From contig JADJWG010000004.1 in assembly GCA_016716475.1 (NCBI GenBank), positions 1 to 64,000 of the forward strand: a DNA stretch of 64,000 nucleotides, read 5' to 3'. Each line of letters starts with the position of its first letter. Within the stretch, counting starts at the first letter, position 1. The notes under the pieces are model-generated. The model was not told the origin of the DNA. It did no database searches and was given only the letters and a program-made list of their open reading frames with translations. Source of the stretch: Phycisphaerales bacterium. GTDB lineage: Bacteria; Planctomycetota; Phycisphaerae; UBA1845; Fen-1342. This document shows, one piece after another, positions 51,939 to 61,633 of this stretch. The translations under genes and the position numbers were made by a program.

Positions 51939-52751
51939 GTGGCTCAGGTATGCGCGCGTAACCCGCGGAAGATGATCGTCGGCATGATCCACGTCGGCGC
52001 GTTGCCCGGCACACCGCGGGCGGAGCGCTCCCTCCCTGCCAACATCACGCAGGCGGTGGCAGAGGCCCGGATCTACCTCGAACACGGGCTCGATGCGCTG
52101 CTGATCGAGAACATGCACGACGTGCCGTATCTCCGCGGCGCTGTCGGTCCGGAGATCGTGGCCGGCATGACCGCGGTGGGTGTTGCCGTGCGCGGGGTGA
52201 CGACGCTTCCGCTCGGAGTCCAGATTCTGGCCGCCGCGAATCGCGAGGCGCTCGCGGTGGCGCAGGCCTGCGGGGCGGAGTATGTACGGGTAGAAAACTT
52301 CGCGTACGCCCATGTCGCAGATGAGGGTTTGATGGCGGAGGCGGAGGCCGGCCCGCTGCTGCGCTACCGGCGGGCCATCGGGGCGGAATCGATCGCCGTC
52401 ATTGCCGATGTGAAGAAGAAGCACTCCAGTCATGCCTTGACAGCGGATGTCGATCTGGCGGAGGCGGCCCGTACGACGGAGTTCTTCGGCGCCGCGGGCA
52501 TCATCGTGACCGGTGCCGCCACGGCGACACCGACTGCTGAGGCGGATGTCCGGGCGGTACGGACGGCCGTTGAGATTCCTGTCTGGATCGGTTCGGGTGT
52601 TACACCGGAAACGCTACCGGGCTTGTGGCCGTTGGCGGATGTCTTCGTGGTCGGCTCGTTCTTCAAGGAGTCTGGGCACTGGGCGCAGGCGGTGGATCCC
52701 CGGCGCGTGGCTATGTTGATGGCAGCGGTCGGGCGGCTGCGCGGGTCCTGA
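51939..52751 (+). CDS. btpA: BtpA/SgcQ family protein
   Basis: A 270-residue TIM-barrel protein of the BtpA family; in cyanobacteria BtpA stabilises photosystem I, but homologues are widespread and their function is unclear. Family motifs: MIVGMIHVGALPGTP, then DALLIENMHDVPY, EYVRVENFAYAHVADEG, and GIIVTGAATATPT. GTG 51939 after GAGGAAGG is chosen because the product then matches the family length; GTG 51873 is an alternative. Confidence 0.88.
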   Translation: MAQVCARNPRKMIVGMIHVGALPGTPRAERSLPANITQAVAEARIYLEHGLDALLIENMHDVPYLRGAVGPEIVAGMTAVGVAVRGVTTLPLGVQILAAANREALAVAQACGAEYVRVENFAYAHVADEGLMAEAEAGPLLRYRRAIGAESIAVIADVKKKHSSHALTADVDLAEAARTTEFFGAAGIIVTGAATATPTAEADVRAVRTAVEIPVWIGSGVTPETLPGLWPLADVFVVGSFFKESGHWAQAVDPRRVAMLMAAVGRLRGS

Positions 52752-52771
52752 GCGCCGAGAGCAGGGAAGCG

Positions 52772-53356
52772 ATGAGTGAAGCCACAGCGGGGTCGAACCC
52801 AGGACGGCTGATCGTCGTCTGCGGCTGCATGTTCGCGGGCAAGACGACGCGATTGATCGATCAGCTTGTGGCGGCACACCTGGCCGGGCGGCGGGTGCTG
52901 GCGTGCAAGCACCACTTTGATGACCGGTACGACCCGGCGCAGTTGGCGACGCATGACCGGCGACGGTTTCAGGCGGTGGCCCTGGAGACGGCGACCGAGG
53001 TGCTCGCCGAGGCGGCCACGGCCGAGGTCATCGGGATTGACGAGGGACATTTCTTCGGCCGCAAGCTCGTGGGCGTTTGTGAGAACCTCGTGGCGCGCGG
53101 CTGTGAGGTGTGGGTGGCGGGTATCGACCACGACGCGTGGGGCCAGCCGTTTCCACCGTTTCCGGAGCTGAAGACGATCGCGGACGAGGTGGAAGTACTG
53201 CAGATACCCTGCACGGTGTGCCGCGCGCCCGCCCGCTACTCTCAACGCCTGCACCCGGTCACGGATGGTTACATGGTCGGTGGCCCGGGAGATTACGAGC
53301 CGCGTTGCGCGGCACACTTCCAGCCGCTGCCGCCCCCGGCGCCGGAGTACACCTGA
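52772..53356 (+). CDS. tdk: Thymidine kinase (TK1 type)
   Basis: Phosphorylates thymidine in salvage. The 194-residue product has P-loop MFAGKTTRLI, basic KHHFDDRY, catalytic DEGHFF, zinc pair CTVC and the lasso region YMVGGPGDYEPRC. The second zinc pair is C-x2-H (CAAH). GGGAAG lies before ATG 52772. Confidence 0.93.
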   Translation: MSEATAGSNPGRLIVVCGCMFAGKTTRLIDQLVAAHLAGRRVLACKHHFDDRYDPAQLATHDRRRFQAVALETATEVLAEAATAEVIGIDEGHFFGRKLVGVCENLVARGCEVWVAGIDHDAWGQPFPPFPELKTIADEVEVLQIPCTVCRAPARYSQRLHPVTDGYMVGGPGDYEPRCAAHFQPLPPPAPEYT

Positions 53357-53473
53357 GGGGTCCGAACCATGGTGCGCCGATCACCGCGTGGGCAGCACAG
53401 CGCTGTGAAGGTCGTCGTCGCCGCCGACCAGCAAAGTGCGCACGCACCGTGGCCGCGTGTCCCGGTCGACTCC

Positions 53474-53479
53474 TAGAAT
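53474..53479 (+). promoter_or_regulatory. -10-like hexamer directly before mnmA
   Basis: TAGAAT ends 6 nt before the ATG and there is no Shine-Dalgarno sequence, as expected for a leaderless transcript. Confidence 0.4.
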
Positions 53480-53485
53480 GCGGGT

Positions 53486-54640
53486 ATGTCTCGGAACGGT
53501 AAAGCCATTGTGGCACTCTCCGGCGGCGTCGATAGTGCGGTCGCCGCATGTCTGCTCAAGGAGCAGGGGTATGACTGCATCGGAGTATTCATGCGGGTGG
53601 GTGCGCCTGGCGAGACTGCAACTCACGTGGACGCGACCGCGGACGGTGAGTTCTGCCGCGCCCCCTTGCCCTTGGCCGCGCGGCGCACGCTGAAGCACGG
53701 CTGCTGTTCCGCCGAAGATGCCGCCGACGCCCGCGCGATCGCCGGCCGGCTGGGTATCCCGTTCTACGCCCTGAACTTCGAGGCGGATTTCGCCCGCATC
53801 ATCGACTACTTCGTGGACGAATATGCCCAGGCGCGCACCCCGAATCCCTGTGTGCAGTGCAACATCCAACTGAAATTCGGCAAGCTGCTGCGCTATGCCG
53901 ACCTTGTTGAAGCGGCCTTCGTCGCCACTGGCCACTATGCCCGGATCGTCGCAGACGGTGACCGGCCGGCGCTGGCGCGGTCGCACAATGCGGCCAAGGA
54001 CCAGACTTACGTGTTGTTCGGCATGCAGCGCGCGGCGCTGGGCCGGTGCCTGTTTCCACTAGGGGAGATCGCGGATAAGGCGATGGTCCGGCAATTGGCG
54101 GGCAAACTCGGCCTGCGCGTGGCGGATAAGCCGGAGAGCCAGGAAATCTGCTTCGTCCCCGACCAGGACTACAAGCGTTTGGTGCAGCTCCGAAGGCCGG
54201 AAACGCAGCGAGCGGGCGAGATTCGGGGGTCCACGGGCGAAATGCTCGGCCGGCACTCGGGGGTGGTCAACTTCACGATCGGGCAGCGTCGCGGCCTGGG
54301 CCTCGCCACCGGGGAACCGCTCTATGTGACCCGCCTCGACGCCGCCACGAACACGGTCGAAGTCGGGCCGCGCGCCGCCCTGGAAACACCCGCGCTCACC
54401 GCTCGGGGGGTCAACTGGCTGGTGGACCCCCCGGTGGTTGCTGAGCCGCTTGACTGCGAAGTCAAGATCCGGCACACCCACGTGCCGGCTGCCGCCACAC
54501 TCCTCCACAATGCGAACGGCAGTGTTGGCGTGACATTCTCACAACCCCAGATCGCGGTGACCCCCGGGCAGGCAGTCGTGTTCTATCGTCCGGATGGAAT
54601 TGTGCTGGGGGGCGGATGGATTGAGCCGCCGGTCAGGTAG
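53486..54640 (+). CDS. mnmA: tRNA 2-thiouridine(34) synthase MnmA
   Basis: Thiolates U34 of tRNA(Lys/Glu/Gln) at the wobble position. The 384-residue product has the ATP-pyrophosphatase motif ALSGGVDSAVAACLL, then TPNPCVQCN (first catalytic Cys), SQEICFV (second), VNFTIGQRRGLGLA and the C-terminal beta domain. Start ATG 53486 lacks a ribosome site; a -10 box lies just upstream. A DinB-fold gene follows. Confidence 0.97.
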   Translation: MSRNGKAIVALSGGVDSAVAACLLKEQGYDCIGVFMRVGAPGETATHVDATADGEFCRAPLPLAARRTLKHGCCSAEDAADARAIAGRLGIPFYALNFEADFARIIDYFVDEYAQARTPNPCVQCNIQLKFGKLLRYADLVEAAFVATGHYARIVADGDRPALARSHNAAKDQTYVLFGMQRAALGRCLFPLGEIADKAMVRQLAGKLGLRVADKPESQEICFVPDQDYKRLVQLRRPETQRAGEIRGSTGEMLGRHSGVVNFTIGQRRGLGLATGEPLYVTRLDAATNTVEVGPRAALETPALTARGVNWLVDPPVVAEPLDCEVKIRHTHVPAAATLLHNANGSVGVTFSQPQIAVTPGQAVVFYRPDGIVLGGGWIEPPVR

Positions 54641-54683
54641 TGGGTTTCGGCAAATTGGCTGTGCCAGACCAGGGGGGGAGCGG

Positions 54684-54689
54684 TACGAT
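54684..54689 (+). promoter_or_regulatory. -10-like hexamer before second DinB-fold gene
   Basis: TACGAT ends 6 nt before the ATG; GTGCCA lies 17 nt upstream as -35. Nearest purine stretch is too far to serve as Shine-Dalgarno. Confidence 0.4.
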
Positions 54690-54695
54690 GGCGCC

Positions 54696-55178
54696 ATGAA
54701 TCAGGATGCACCCAGTTCTGAAGCGTTGCTGGGCTTGCTGGATGAGGCCTTCGACCGGAAAGCGTGGCACGGTCCCAACCTGCGGGGCGCAGTGCGGCGT
54801 CTGACCGCCGAAGAAGCGGCTTGGCGAAACGGGGCTCACTCGATTGCCGAGGTCACCGTGCATTGTGCCTACTGGAAGTACGCCGTACGGCGGCGATTGA
54901 CAGGCGAAAAGCGCGGTTCCTTTCCATGGAAGGGTAGCAACTGGTTTGCGCTGCCGGGCCCGCTCACGGCGGACGATTGGCGGGCATGTCTCACCCTGCT
55001 GGTCGCACAGCACGTCGCCCTACGGGAAGTGGTGGCCGGGCTGTCGGCAGCCCGTCTCGCAGCGCCTGTGGCCCCGGACAAGCCGGCGGCCTGGCGCCTG
55101 ATTCAGGGGGTCGCCCTGCACGATGTCTATCATGCCGGGCAGCTCCAAGTGCTCAAGGGCTTGCGGAAACGATTATAA
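54696..55178 (+). CDS. DinB-fold protein
   Basis: A 160-residue DinB-superfamily protein with conserved His positions in EVTVHCAYWKYAVRRRL and LHDVYHAGQLQVLKGL. Residues 1-40 form the first helix pair (LLGLLDEAFDRKAWHGPNL). Substrate and reaction are unknown; it is not closely similar to the one at 9.6 kb. Confidence 0.85.
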   Translation: MNQDAPSSEALLGLLDEAFDRKAWHGPNLRGAVRRLTAEEAAWRNGAHSIAEVTVHCAYWKYAVRRRLTGEKRGSFPWKGSNWFALPGPLTADDWRACLTLLVAQHVALREVVAGLSAARLAAPVAPDKPAAWRLIQGVALHDVYHAGQLQVLKGLRKRL

Positions 55179-55294
55179 AACTCGCCTCTGAAAGTCCGAA
55201 TCGCAAAATCCACGCTTCCCGAGCACACCCACCGGTGGATATACTCAACGTGGGCGCGTCCATTTTCGCATCCTGCCCCTTCACGGAGCGTCTG

Positions 55295-56542
55295 ATGGGC
55301 CGTCGGCGATGTGCCCCGTTTCTGCTGGCCGTCGCGGTGCTCACCGCGGCTCACGCTGTAGCTGCGCCCTTCACCTACACCCTGATTGCCGAGTCTACGC
55401 ACCCCGGCTTCCTGCCGCCCCTGTCTTTTTTCGGAGGTGAACACCCTGGCCGCACCCTCGCGCTGAACGATCAAGGCCAGGTGGCGTTCTACGCCGGTTG
55501 GGCCGGCATTTACCGCGGGGATGGCGTCACGTTGGCACCCGTGGCGCGCGTTTCTGAGGGCTTCAGCGCGTGGGTTGCGTATGGTTTTCGAGGCAATGTC
55601 GCGCTCAACCAGATCGGCGAGGTGGCCTTTCTCGGGGGTGGCCTGATCGGCACGGGCGAGCCCTATGGCCTATGGGTCAGCGATGGTGTGAACCACACCT
55701 TGCGAGTGGATGGTGGCAGTGCGCAGAGCACGGCACTATGGGATTGGGTCTCGCTCAGTACAAGCCAGGATCTCGCCTACACCGCGCGCAGCGCGGCGCG
55801 CGCGGCCGGAGGTGTTTATCTCGATCTGCACACTGGCGGGGAACTGCTGCTCGCGCCCGAAGGTGGTGAGAGTCCCGATGCGTTTGTCCGAACCCGGCTG
55901 CGCGCCTCCAATGAGACAGGTCAGGTTGCGTTTTTCGGCGAGCGGCAGGAGGACTCCGGCCGCTATGGCATTTATCGTGCAGATGTCGCAGGTGTGACAC
56001 CCATTGCACTCCTCAGCGATGGCTTCACCCGTTTTGCAGCTTTGCACAGCAGTGGAGTGGATAGTGCGCGGCGTGAGACCTTGGCGCTGACTGACACGGG
56101 TCAGGTCGCGTTTTGGGGAGAGCGTCTCGACGGCTCGGAAGGCCTGTTCCGCGGTGACGGTGGTGCGCTGCAGGTCCTTGTGGATACCAACGCCGGTTTC
56201 ACGACGTTCGGGCACTGGCGCGACGGCTCACACACCGTATTGTTGAATGCCGCGGGCGCGTTTGCCTTCCTGGCTGAGCGCGCGGACGGTTACCGCGGGA
56301 TCTTCCTCGGCGGCGACGGCATCCAGCCAGTCATCGGACTCGGCGATCCGTTCTTCGGTTCCACGGTCACCGAGTTGGTCCTGTCGCAGGCCGGCCTGAA
56401 TAGCTCCGGCGAGCTCGCCTTCATCGCGACACTGGCCGATGGGCGCGAAGTGATCGTGCGGGCCACGCTTATTCCCGAACCCGCCGCGCTCTGGCCGCTG
56501 CTGTTGCTGGGCGCGCTGCTCCGCCGCCGGCAGGATCGCTGA
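55295..56542 (+). CDS. Repeat-containing secreted protein with PEP-CTERM-like tail
   Basis: A 415-residue exported protein with signal MGRRRCAPFLLAVAVLTAAH and ten or so repeats of a form NDQGQVAFYA, NQIGEVAFLG, NETGQVAFFG, TDTGQVAFWG, NSSGELAFIA with a following IYRADV/GIYRGDG strand, a beta-propeller-like arrangement. The end is IPEPAALWPLLLLGALLRRR: PEP motif, helix and Arg cluster. GGAG at 6 nt from ATG supports the start. Likely surface or matrix; function unknown. Confidence 0.85.
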   Translation: MGRRRCAPFLLAVAVLTAAHAVAAPFTYTLIAESTHPGFLPPLSFFGGEHPGRTLALNDQGQVAFYAGWAGIYRGDGVTLAPVARVSEGFSAWVAYGFRGNVALNQIGEVAFLGGGLIGTGEPYGLWVSDGVNHTLRVDGGSAQSTALWDWVSLSTSQDLAYTARSAARAAGGVYLDLHTGGELLLAPEGGESPDAFVRTRLRASNETGQVAFFGERQEDSGRYGIYRADVAGVTPIALLSDGFTRFAALHSSGVDSARRETLALTDTGQVAFWGERLDGSEGLFRGDGGALQVLVDTNAGFTTFGHWRDGSHTVLLNAAGAFAFLAERADGYRGIFLGGDGIQPVIGLGDPFFGSTVTELVLSQAGLNSSGELAFIATLADGREVIVRATLIPEPAALWPLLLLGALLRRRQDR

Positions 56543-56576
56543 ACGTCCTCGTACGCCACGGTGGCACGATCCCCGC

Positions 56577-56582
56577 TACCTT
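56577..56582 (+). promoter_or_regulatory. -10-like hexamer directly before GT9 gene
   Basis: TACCTT ends 7 nt before the ATG, with no Shine-Dalgarno sequence. Confidence 0.3.
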
Positions 56583-56589
56583 CTCGCAC

Positions 56590-57555
56590 ATGTCTGCGAT
56601 CCATGCGAACCATGCCGGGGTGCTGCTCCATGCCGGCGCGCTCGGCGACCTCGTACTGGCGCTGCACCTCGTCGAATGCGTGGGGGCCCAGTTTGCTCCG
56701 CACCTGACATGGGATGTGGTATCCCGCGTGGATCCCGGCGACCTGGCAACCGTATTGCCCGGCGTACGGCGACGTCCGCTCGAAACACTCGGTAGCGAAT
56801 GGCTTTACCGGACGGATGCGGGTGCGCCTCCGGGCGCCTTGGTCGCGCAGATTGCCGGTCGGCGGGTGCTTAGCATGCTGGGGGGGCCGCGGACCGATGT
56901 CAGCGCGCGCTTGCGTTTGTTGTCGCCGGCGACCCTGTGGGCCGTCGATCCGCGCCCGAAGTTGGGGGAACGACGGCACATTGTGGCACAGTGGTGGGAT
57001 CAACTCACAGAACAGGCGCTCGCTGGAGAATTCCCATGGCCGGTGTGCCTTCCGCAGGCCGATGCGTTGTCGGTACGACAGCGCTCCGCTGCCGCGGCTG
57101 AGGGTCCGATCCTGTTGCACCCCGGCAGTGGCGGTCGAGCCAAATGCTGGCCACTGTCGTGCTTTGTGGAGACGGCCACACACCTGGATGCGCAGCGGAT
57201 CCCCGTGGTTTTCCTGCTAGGCCCGGCTGAAGTGGAGCGTTGGGGTTCGGAAACGTGTGCTGTGCTCACTCAGAAGTTTGTCAGCCACTGCGAGCCAAGT
57301 CCGGCGGAACTCACCCGGCTCCTGTGTTGTGCGCGGGGCTACGTCGGCAACGATGCCGGGCCGACCCATCTCGCGGCCTATCTCGGGACGCCTACGGTTG
57401 CGATCTTCGGCCCCACCGAACCTGACATCTGGGCACCCTGGGGGCCACGTGTGACCGTGCTGCGCGGCGAACCGCAGGCCCCCCAGGCCTGCTGGGGTCT
57501 TAGTGTGCCGGCGGTGTCGCAGGCCGCAATCACGGTCACACGGAAACTGGATTGA
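56590..57555 (+). CDS. GT9-family (heptosyltransferase-like) glycosyltransferase
   Basis: A 321-residue GT-B glycosyltransferase resembling ADP-heptose:LPS transferases. N-terminal ALGDLVLALHLVE and the C-terminal nucleotide site LLHPGSGGRAKCWP, YVGNDAGPTHLAAYLG and FGPTEPDIWAPWG are family marks. Length is slightly below the usual 330-350 residues. It begins the polysaccharide locus. Confidence 0.9.
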   Translation: MSAIHANHAGVLLHAGALGDLVLALHLVECVGAQFAPHLTWDVVSRVDPGDLATVLPGVRRRPLETLGSEWLYRTDAGAPPGALVAQIAGRRVLSMLGGPRTDVSARLRLLSPATLWAVDPRPKLGERRHIVAQWWDQLTEQALAGEFPWPVCLPQADALSVRQRSAAAAEGPILLHPGSGGRAKCWPLSCFVETATHLDAQRIPVVFLLGPAEVERWGSETCAVLTQKFVSHCEPSPAELTRLLCCARGYVGNDAGPTHLAAYLGTPTVAIFGPTEPDIWAPWGPRVTVLRGEPQAPQACWGLSVPAVSQAAITVTRKLD

Positions 57556-57666
57556 GCTGCTGTGCGGTGGCAGGAATTGCGCCTGGGGGCGACCCCCGCC
57601 GGATGGGTAGCGGACGGCGTGTCCCCTTCCGCGGACCGCGTGCGGTGTGCGCGGGCACATGGCCGA

Positions 57667-57672
57667 TATAAT
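57667..57672 (+). promoter_or_regulatory. Consensus -10 hexamer
   Basis: TATAAT (57667-57672), about 82 nt before the lipoprotein start; no recognisable -35. Confidence 0.4.
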
Positions 57673-57754
57673 CGAGTCTCGTGATTCGTAATCAATCGCG
57701 GTGACGGCTCGTGATCCGGCTGGATCCGCTGGCTGTCCGTACGTCCATGGTGGC

Positions 57755-58717
57755 ATGATGCGTTGGGTCGCCTTCCTGATGATGCTGGGCTTGGCGGGCG
57801 GGGGGTGTGCCCGGGAGAACGCCAATCCATCCGGACCCGCTTCTGCACGCGGGCAGAAAGCAGAAACACAGCCCGCCGGGCAGGTGCAGCAGGCGTTGCG
57901 TGGTTCCCCCGCAGTTGCTCAGGTGCAGGTCATCCCCTGGGTGGAACTGAACAGTGTAACCCGTCAGGGCGTAGATGACGTTGTGGCGGGCCTGATCGCC
58001 TGGCAGTCCGTTACCGATCGGGCGATTGTCACCACGGTTGCCGGGCGGGCCGGACTGTACACGGAACTGCGCCGACGGGTGCCCGGCATGACGATCATTC
58101 CCGGCTTGAAGACGGCGGGTATTTGTGATCCGTTCGACGACATCGCCGGTTGGCGGCGCATCGCGTCCGAGGTGGCCGCCATGACCGATGCGGCGGGTGT
58201 GCCGATTGCAGTGCTGGAAAACGAGACCGCGCTGTATCACGAGGAAGGTGGTGGCCGAAACAGCTACTGGGATGCGCGCGTGACCCTCTCGGATGACAAG
58301 CTGCGGGCGGGTTTTGGCCTGTTGCCGCGTGACATCGAAATCTGGTGGTACCCTGGCTTCGTGACCGGCCGCAACCGGGAAGTCCGGCATGCTCAGTCGG
58401 CGCGGCTGGCGCGGCTGCTGGAAGCGAGTTGTCGCGTTCGTTTCATTGACTACTCGCTGGCCAAGCCACCCGGTCAAAACAACTGGTGGGATTTGGAGCT
58501 GACCGCCTTGCGGGATCAAATTGCATCGCGCCCTCCGATTCCAATCGTGTACTTCTATGCACGGGGGCGCTACTGGGACGTAAGCCAGACCCGTGACATG
58601 TTGGACTCCGTGGCCGGACGCGAGGTCATCATCTACCCGGGCCAACGCAACTGGTTGCTCTCGGCGGAAGAGGTCGGCGGGCGCGTGCTGGCCGCCCGCG
58701 CAGAGGTACCGCGTTGA
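57755..58717 (+). CDS. Lipoprotein of unknown function in polysaccharide locus
   Basis: A 320-residue product with signal MMLGLAGGGC and lipid-anchor Cys. The body alternates strands and helices in a TIM-barrel-like rhythm (IPWVELNSVT, RAIVTTVAG, MTIIPGLKTAG, PIAVLENETALY, DIEIWWYPGFVTG, VRFIDYSLAKP, IPIVYFYARGRY), with acidic residues E in VLENETALY and E in DIEIWW at strand ends, as in many glycoside hydrolases. No family name can be assigned. Its TGA overlaps the flippase TTG start (TTGA), so the two are translationally coupled. Confidence 0.8.
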   Translation: MMRWVAFLMMLGLAGGGCARENANPSGPASARGQKAETQPAGQVQQALRGSPAVAQVQVIPWVELNSVTRQGVDDVVAGLIAWQSVTDRAIVTTVAGRAGLYTELRRRVPGMTIIPGLKTAGICDPFDDIAGWRRIASEVAAMTDAAGVPIAVLENETALYHEEGGGRNSYWDARVTLSDDKLRAGFGLLPRDIEIWWYPGFVTGRNREVRHAQSARLARLLEASCRVRFIDYSLAKPPGQNNWWDLELTALRDQIASRPPIPIVYFYARGRYWDVSQTRDMLDSVAGREVIIYPGQRNWLLSAEEVGGRVLAARAEVPR

Positions 58718-60135
58718 GCGGAATCGACCCCACGCCCCCTGTTCTGGCGTATGCTCCCAGGAGCCGGCGACTTTCACTGCGCCGAAATTTCAGTTGGACC
58801 TTTTTCGGCAACGTCGCCCATGCATTGTCACAGTGGCTGATTCTGAGTGTCTTTGCGAAGTTCGGCAGTCCGGAAGCCGTCGGTACGTGGGGGCTCGGCC
58901 TGGCGATTGCGAATCCCATCACGGTTGCGGCCATGCTGCACCTGCGGCAGGTGCAGGTGACGGACGTGCGGAACGAATATCGATTTGAACACTATTTCGG
59001 GTTACGCACGGCCCTGAGTCTGCTTGCCGTGCTTCTGATCGCGGGGATCGCGATCTGGGGACACTTTGAGACTACTACGGCGCGGGGCGTCATTCTCCTG
59101 GTCGGCCTCGCCAAAGGTGTTGACGCCGTTAGCGAGATCATTCGGGGCCTGTTTCAGCGCTACGAGCAAATGAACATCAGCGGCCTCAGTCTGGTGATCC
59201 GCGGGCCGCTCGGTGTTGCGGTGCTGGCAGGCACGTTCGTGGTGACGGGTAATCAGATCGCCGCCGCCGCGGCCCTGGTCATCGCCTGGTTGCTCGTCGT
59301 ACTTTGCTACGATTTGCCCTTCGCGGCGCGGTTGCTGCGGGTGGAATCCGCCGATGCGGGCCAGAAGCTGGCGCTCTGGCCGAACTTCGCCCCGCGTGTG
59401 CTCCGGGGCCTGTTCTGGCGGGCGCTGCCCCTGGGGGTCGGCATGTTCCTGCTGACGCTCGCCGTGGCCATCCCGCGCTATTTCCTCGCGCAGCAGGGAC
59501 TCAAACAACTCGGGTATTACGATGCGGCGGCTTATGCCGTGCTCGCGGCCATGATGCTGATCTCACCGCTGGGACAATCGGCTGCGCCCCGTCTGGCGCA
59601 CTATTTCGCAACCAACCTCGTGGCGTTCCGACGGCTTTTCTGGCGGATGATGGGGCTGGCACTCGTGCTGGGTGGTCTGATGGTCGGCGGCGCTGCGATC
59701 CTGGGCAAGCAAGTGTTACGCCTGCTGTACACGGCCGACTACGCCGAGTACCACACAGAATTCATGATCATGTCGGTGGCCGTCGCGCTCTTGTCGCTGA
59801 ACTTCTTCGGGGGTGTCGGTCTCGCGGCAGCGCGGCGGTTCGTCGTGTCGGCCGTCGCGGGGCTGGCTACGCTCGTCGTGACGACCATTGCGTCATTTGG
59901 GCTGGTTCCGACACTGGGCGTCCGGGGGGCTGCGATTGCGCTGGTGCTGGGCCACCTGGCGACCGTTACGGTGTACTTCCTCGGGTTGGCCCGGGCGCTG
60001 CGGGTCCGTGCTGCGGAGATCGCGGCGGTCACTGACGCGAGTAGATCGTCGCCGGAACCGCCGGTCGCAGTCCCCGCGGTTGTAGCCGATGCGGCGGCCC
60101 CGCTCGATAATGCGACGTTGGACGTCCGGACATAG
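58714..60135 (+). CDS. Wzx-type polysaccharide flippase
   Basis: A 473-residue MOP-superfamily membrane protein with about 12-14 helices. The N-terminal NFSWTFFGNVAHALSQWLIL matches oligosaccharide flippases, and the middle has RGLFQRYEQMN. It is expected to move lipid-linked oligosaccharide across the inner membrane. The start is TTG overlapping the previous stop, with AGAGG upstream. A disordered Ala/Pro tail ends the protein. Confidence 0.88.
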   Translation: MSGIDPTPPVLAYAPRSRRLSLRRNFSWTFFGNVAHALSQWLILSVFAKFGSPEAVGTWGLGLAIANPITVAAMLHLRQVQVTDVRNEYRFEHYFGLRTALSLLAVLLIAGIAIWGHFETTTARGVILLVGLAKGVDAVSEIIRGLFQRYEQMNISGLSLVIRGPLGVAVLAGTFVVTGNQIAAAAALVIAWLLVVLCYDLPFAARLLRVESADAGQKLALWPNFAPRVLRGLFWRALPLGVGMFLLTLAVAIPRYFLAQQGLKQLGYYDAAAYAVLAAMMLISPLGQSAAPRLAHYFATNLVAFRRLFWRMMGLALVLGGLMVGGAAILGKQVLRLLYTADYAEYHTEFMIMSVAVALLSLNFFGGVGLAAARRFVVSAVAGLATLVVTTIASFGLVPTLGVRGAAIALVLGHLATVTVYFLGLARALRVRAAEIAAVTDASRSSPEPPVAVPAVVADAAAPLDNATLDVRT

Positions 60136-60175
60136 GACCGTACCCGGAGTGCGGCTCCACGTGGAGATGTAACCG

Positions 60176-61612
60176 ATGGATCGACCTCTGCCGTATGCCG
60201 CAGAACTGCGATTGCCGGCAACCCCCAGACGGCATGATGACCAGATCCTCAGTATGCTGTTCCTCCCGGGGTTATTCGTGGCGGGACTGCTTTATGCCGG
60301 TGGAGCAACGCAACCGGCTGCGGTTGTGGCCGGAGTCACGGTCCTGCTCACGACGCTCATCGCGCCGGAGATCGGCATCTACGTCTATCTTGCGAGTGCG
60401 GCGCTCGACCAGTTGCTGCTGGAGGAAGAGGGCTCGATTCTTACCCCGGCCAAAATCCTGGGTCCCTTCGTACTCCTCGCCTACGTGGCGCATCCGGGCC
60501 GTACACGGATCCCGATTCTCGCGAGCAAGCCCTTCCTGTTCGTCATGCTGGCTTTCGGAATCTACGGGATTGTGACGGCCATGTTCTCGATTGCCTGGCT
60601 CGCTTCTGTTCGCTACGCCGGCCAGATCAGTGTCCAGGTGTTGATCATCATCGTGGCGATTCACCGGCTCAGCGACCGTGATATGATTGCCCGGGCGCTG
60701 CAATTCTGCGTAGCCGGGGGCCTGATCGGGGGGCTGATCCTGGTCGTATTCGGCTCCCGCTCGATGGCCTTCAGTGGTGCGACCCTCGGTCCGGCGGCGA
60801 ATCCGAACTCCACGGCGCTCGCGCTGTCCGTACCGCTGGCGGTCGTGCCGGCGGCCTGGGCCATGACACGCAATCGCTTCCTCCGGATTGCGATCATCGC
60901 TGCCGGACCGATCATTCTTACGGGGATGATGATGACCGGTTCGCGGTCGGCCCTGATCGCGGTCTTCGGCTCCGCCCTGCTCGGTCTCGCCTTCACGCGG
61001 CGGGCATCCGCAGCGCAGCGCATCCTGATCCCGGTAACGGCGGCGGTTGTCATTGCGGCCACGACCTACTTCGTGCTCGGCTCGGGTGTGCTGGGCGAGC
61101 GTCCGCAGGAGCGCATCAACGCGCTGCTCGAGCGCGGAGTCGCTGCCCGCGAAGAGTCGCGCTACGAAATCTGGATGACCGCCTTCCGGACGTTCCTGAG
61201 CAAGCCGTGGGGCTTCGGCTATGGGAACACCGCGTTCGCACTTGAGGCCCGTACCGGCGTGTTCATCGACATTCACAGCACGATGCTGAGCGCCCTCGTG
61301 GACGGTGGAGTGGCATCATTCGGCTTGTTCGTGGTCGGTCTGTACTTGCTGTGGCGGGCCATCTGGTCGATCCGCTTCGGACTCTACGGTCTGCCCGCGA
61401 CGATGTTGTTCATGTTCACCATGCTGTCCTCCCTGACTCACACGATTCACTTTTCAAAGTGGTTCTGGATCCCCCTGACGATCTGCGCACTCCTCGCCGA
61501 GCAGGCCCGCCGCGACCAACTGGCGGGTGTCGAGCCGGACCGACCGCGACGACTGACGCCCGAGGAGATCCTCAAGCGCCTGCAACCGGGGGATGCCGTC
61601 GTCTATCGGTGA
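60176..61612 (+). CDS. O-antigen ligase/polymerase family membrane protein
   Basis: A 478-residue protein with about ten to twelve helices and the Wzy_C-type motif: ILTGMMMTGSRSALIAVFG followed by a periplasmic loop with ERGVAAREESRYEIWMTAFR and GFGYGNTAF. This pattern marks O-antigen ligases and polysaccharide polymerases. It probably joins or polymerises the sugar chains of this locus. Confidence 0.88.
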   Translation: MDRPLPYAAELRLPATPRRHDDQILSMLFLPGLFVAGLLYAGGATQPAAVVAGVTVLLTTLIAPEIGIYVYLASAALDQLLLEEEGSILTPAKILGPFVLLAYVAHPGRTRIPILASKPFLFVMLAFGIYGIVTAMFSIAWLASVRYAGQISVQVLIIIVAIHRLSDRDMIARALQFCVAGGLIGGLILVVFGSRSMAFSGATLGPAANPNSTALALSVPLAVVPAAWAMTRNRFLRIAIIAAGPIILTGMMMTGSRSALIAVFGSALLGLAFTRRASAAQRILIPVTAAVVIAATTYFVLGSGVLGERPQERINALLERGVAAREESRYEIWMTAFRTFLSKPWGFGYGNTAFALEARTGVFIDIHSTMLSALVDGGVASFGLFVVGLYLLWRAIWSIRFGLYGLPATMLFMFTMLSSLTHTIHFSKWFWIPLTICALLAEQARRDQLAGVEPDRPRRLTPEEILKRLQPGDAVVYR

Positions 61613-61633
61613 CCGCTGTGCGGCCGCACACCT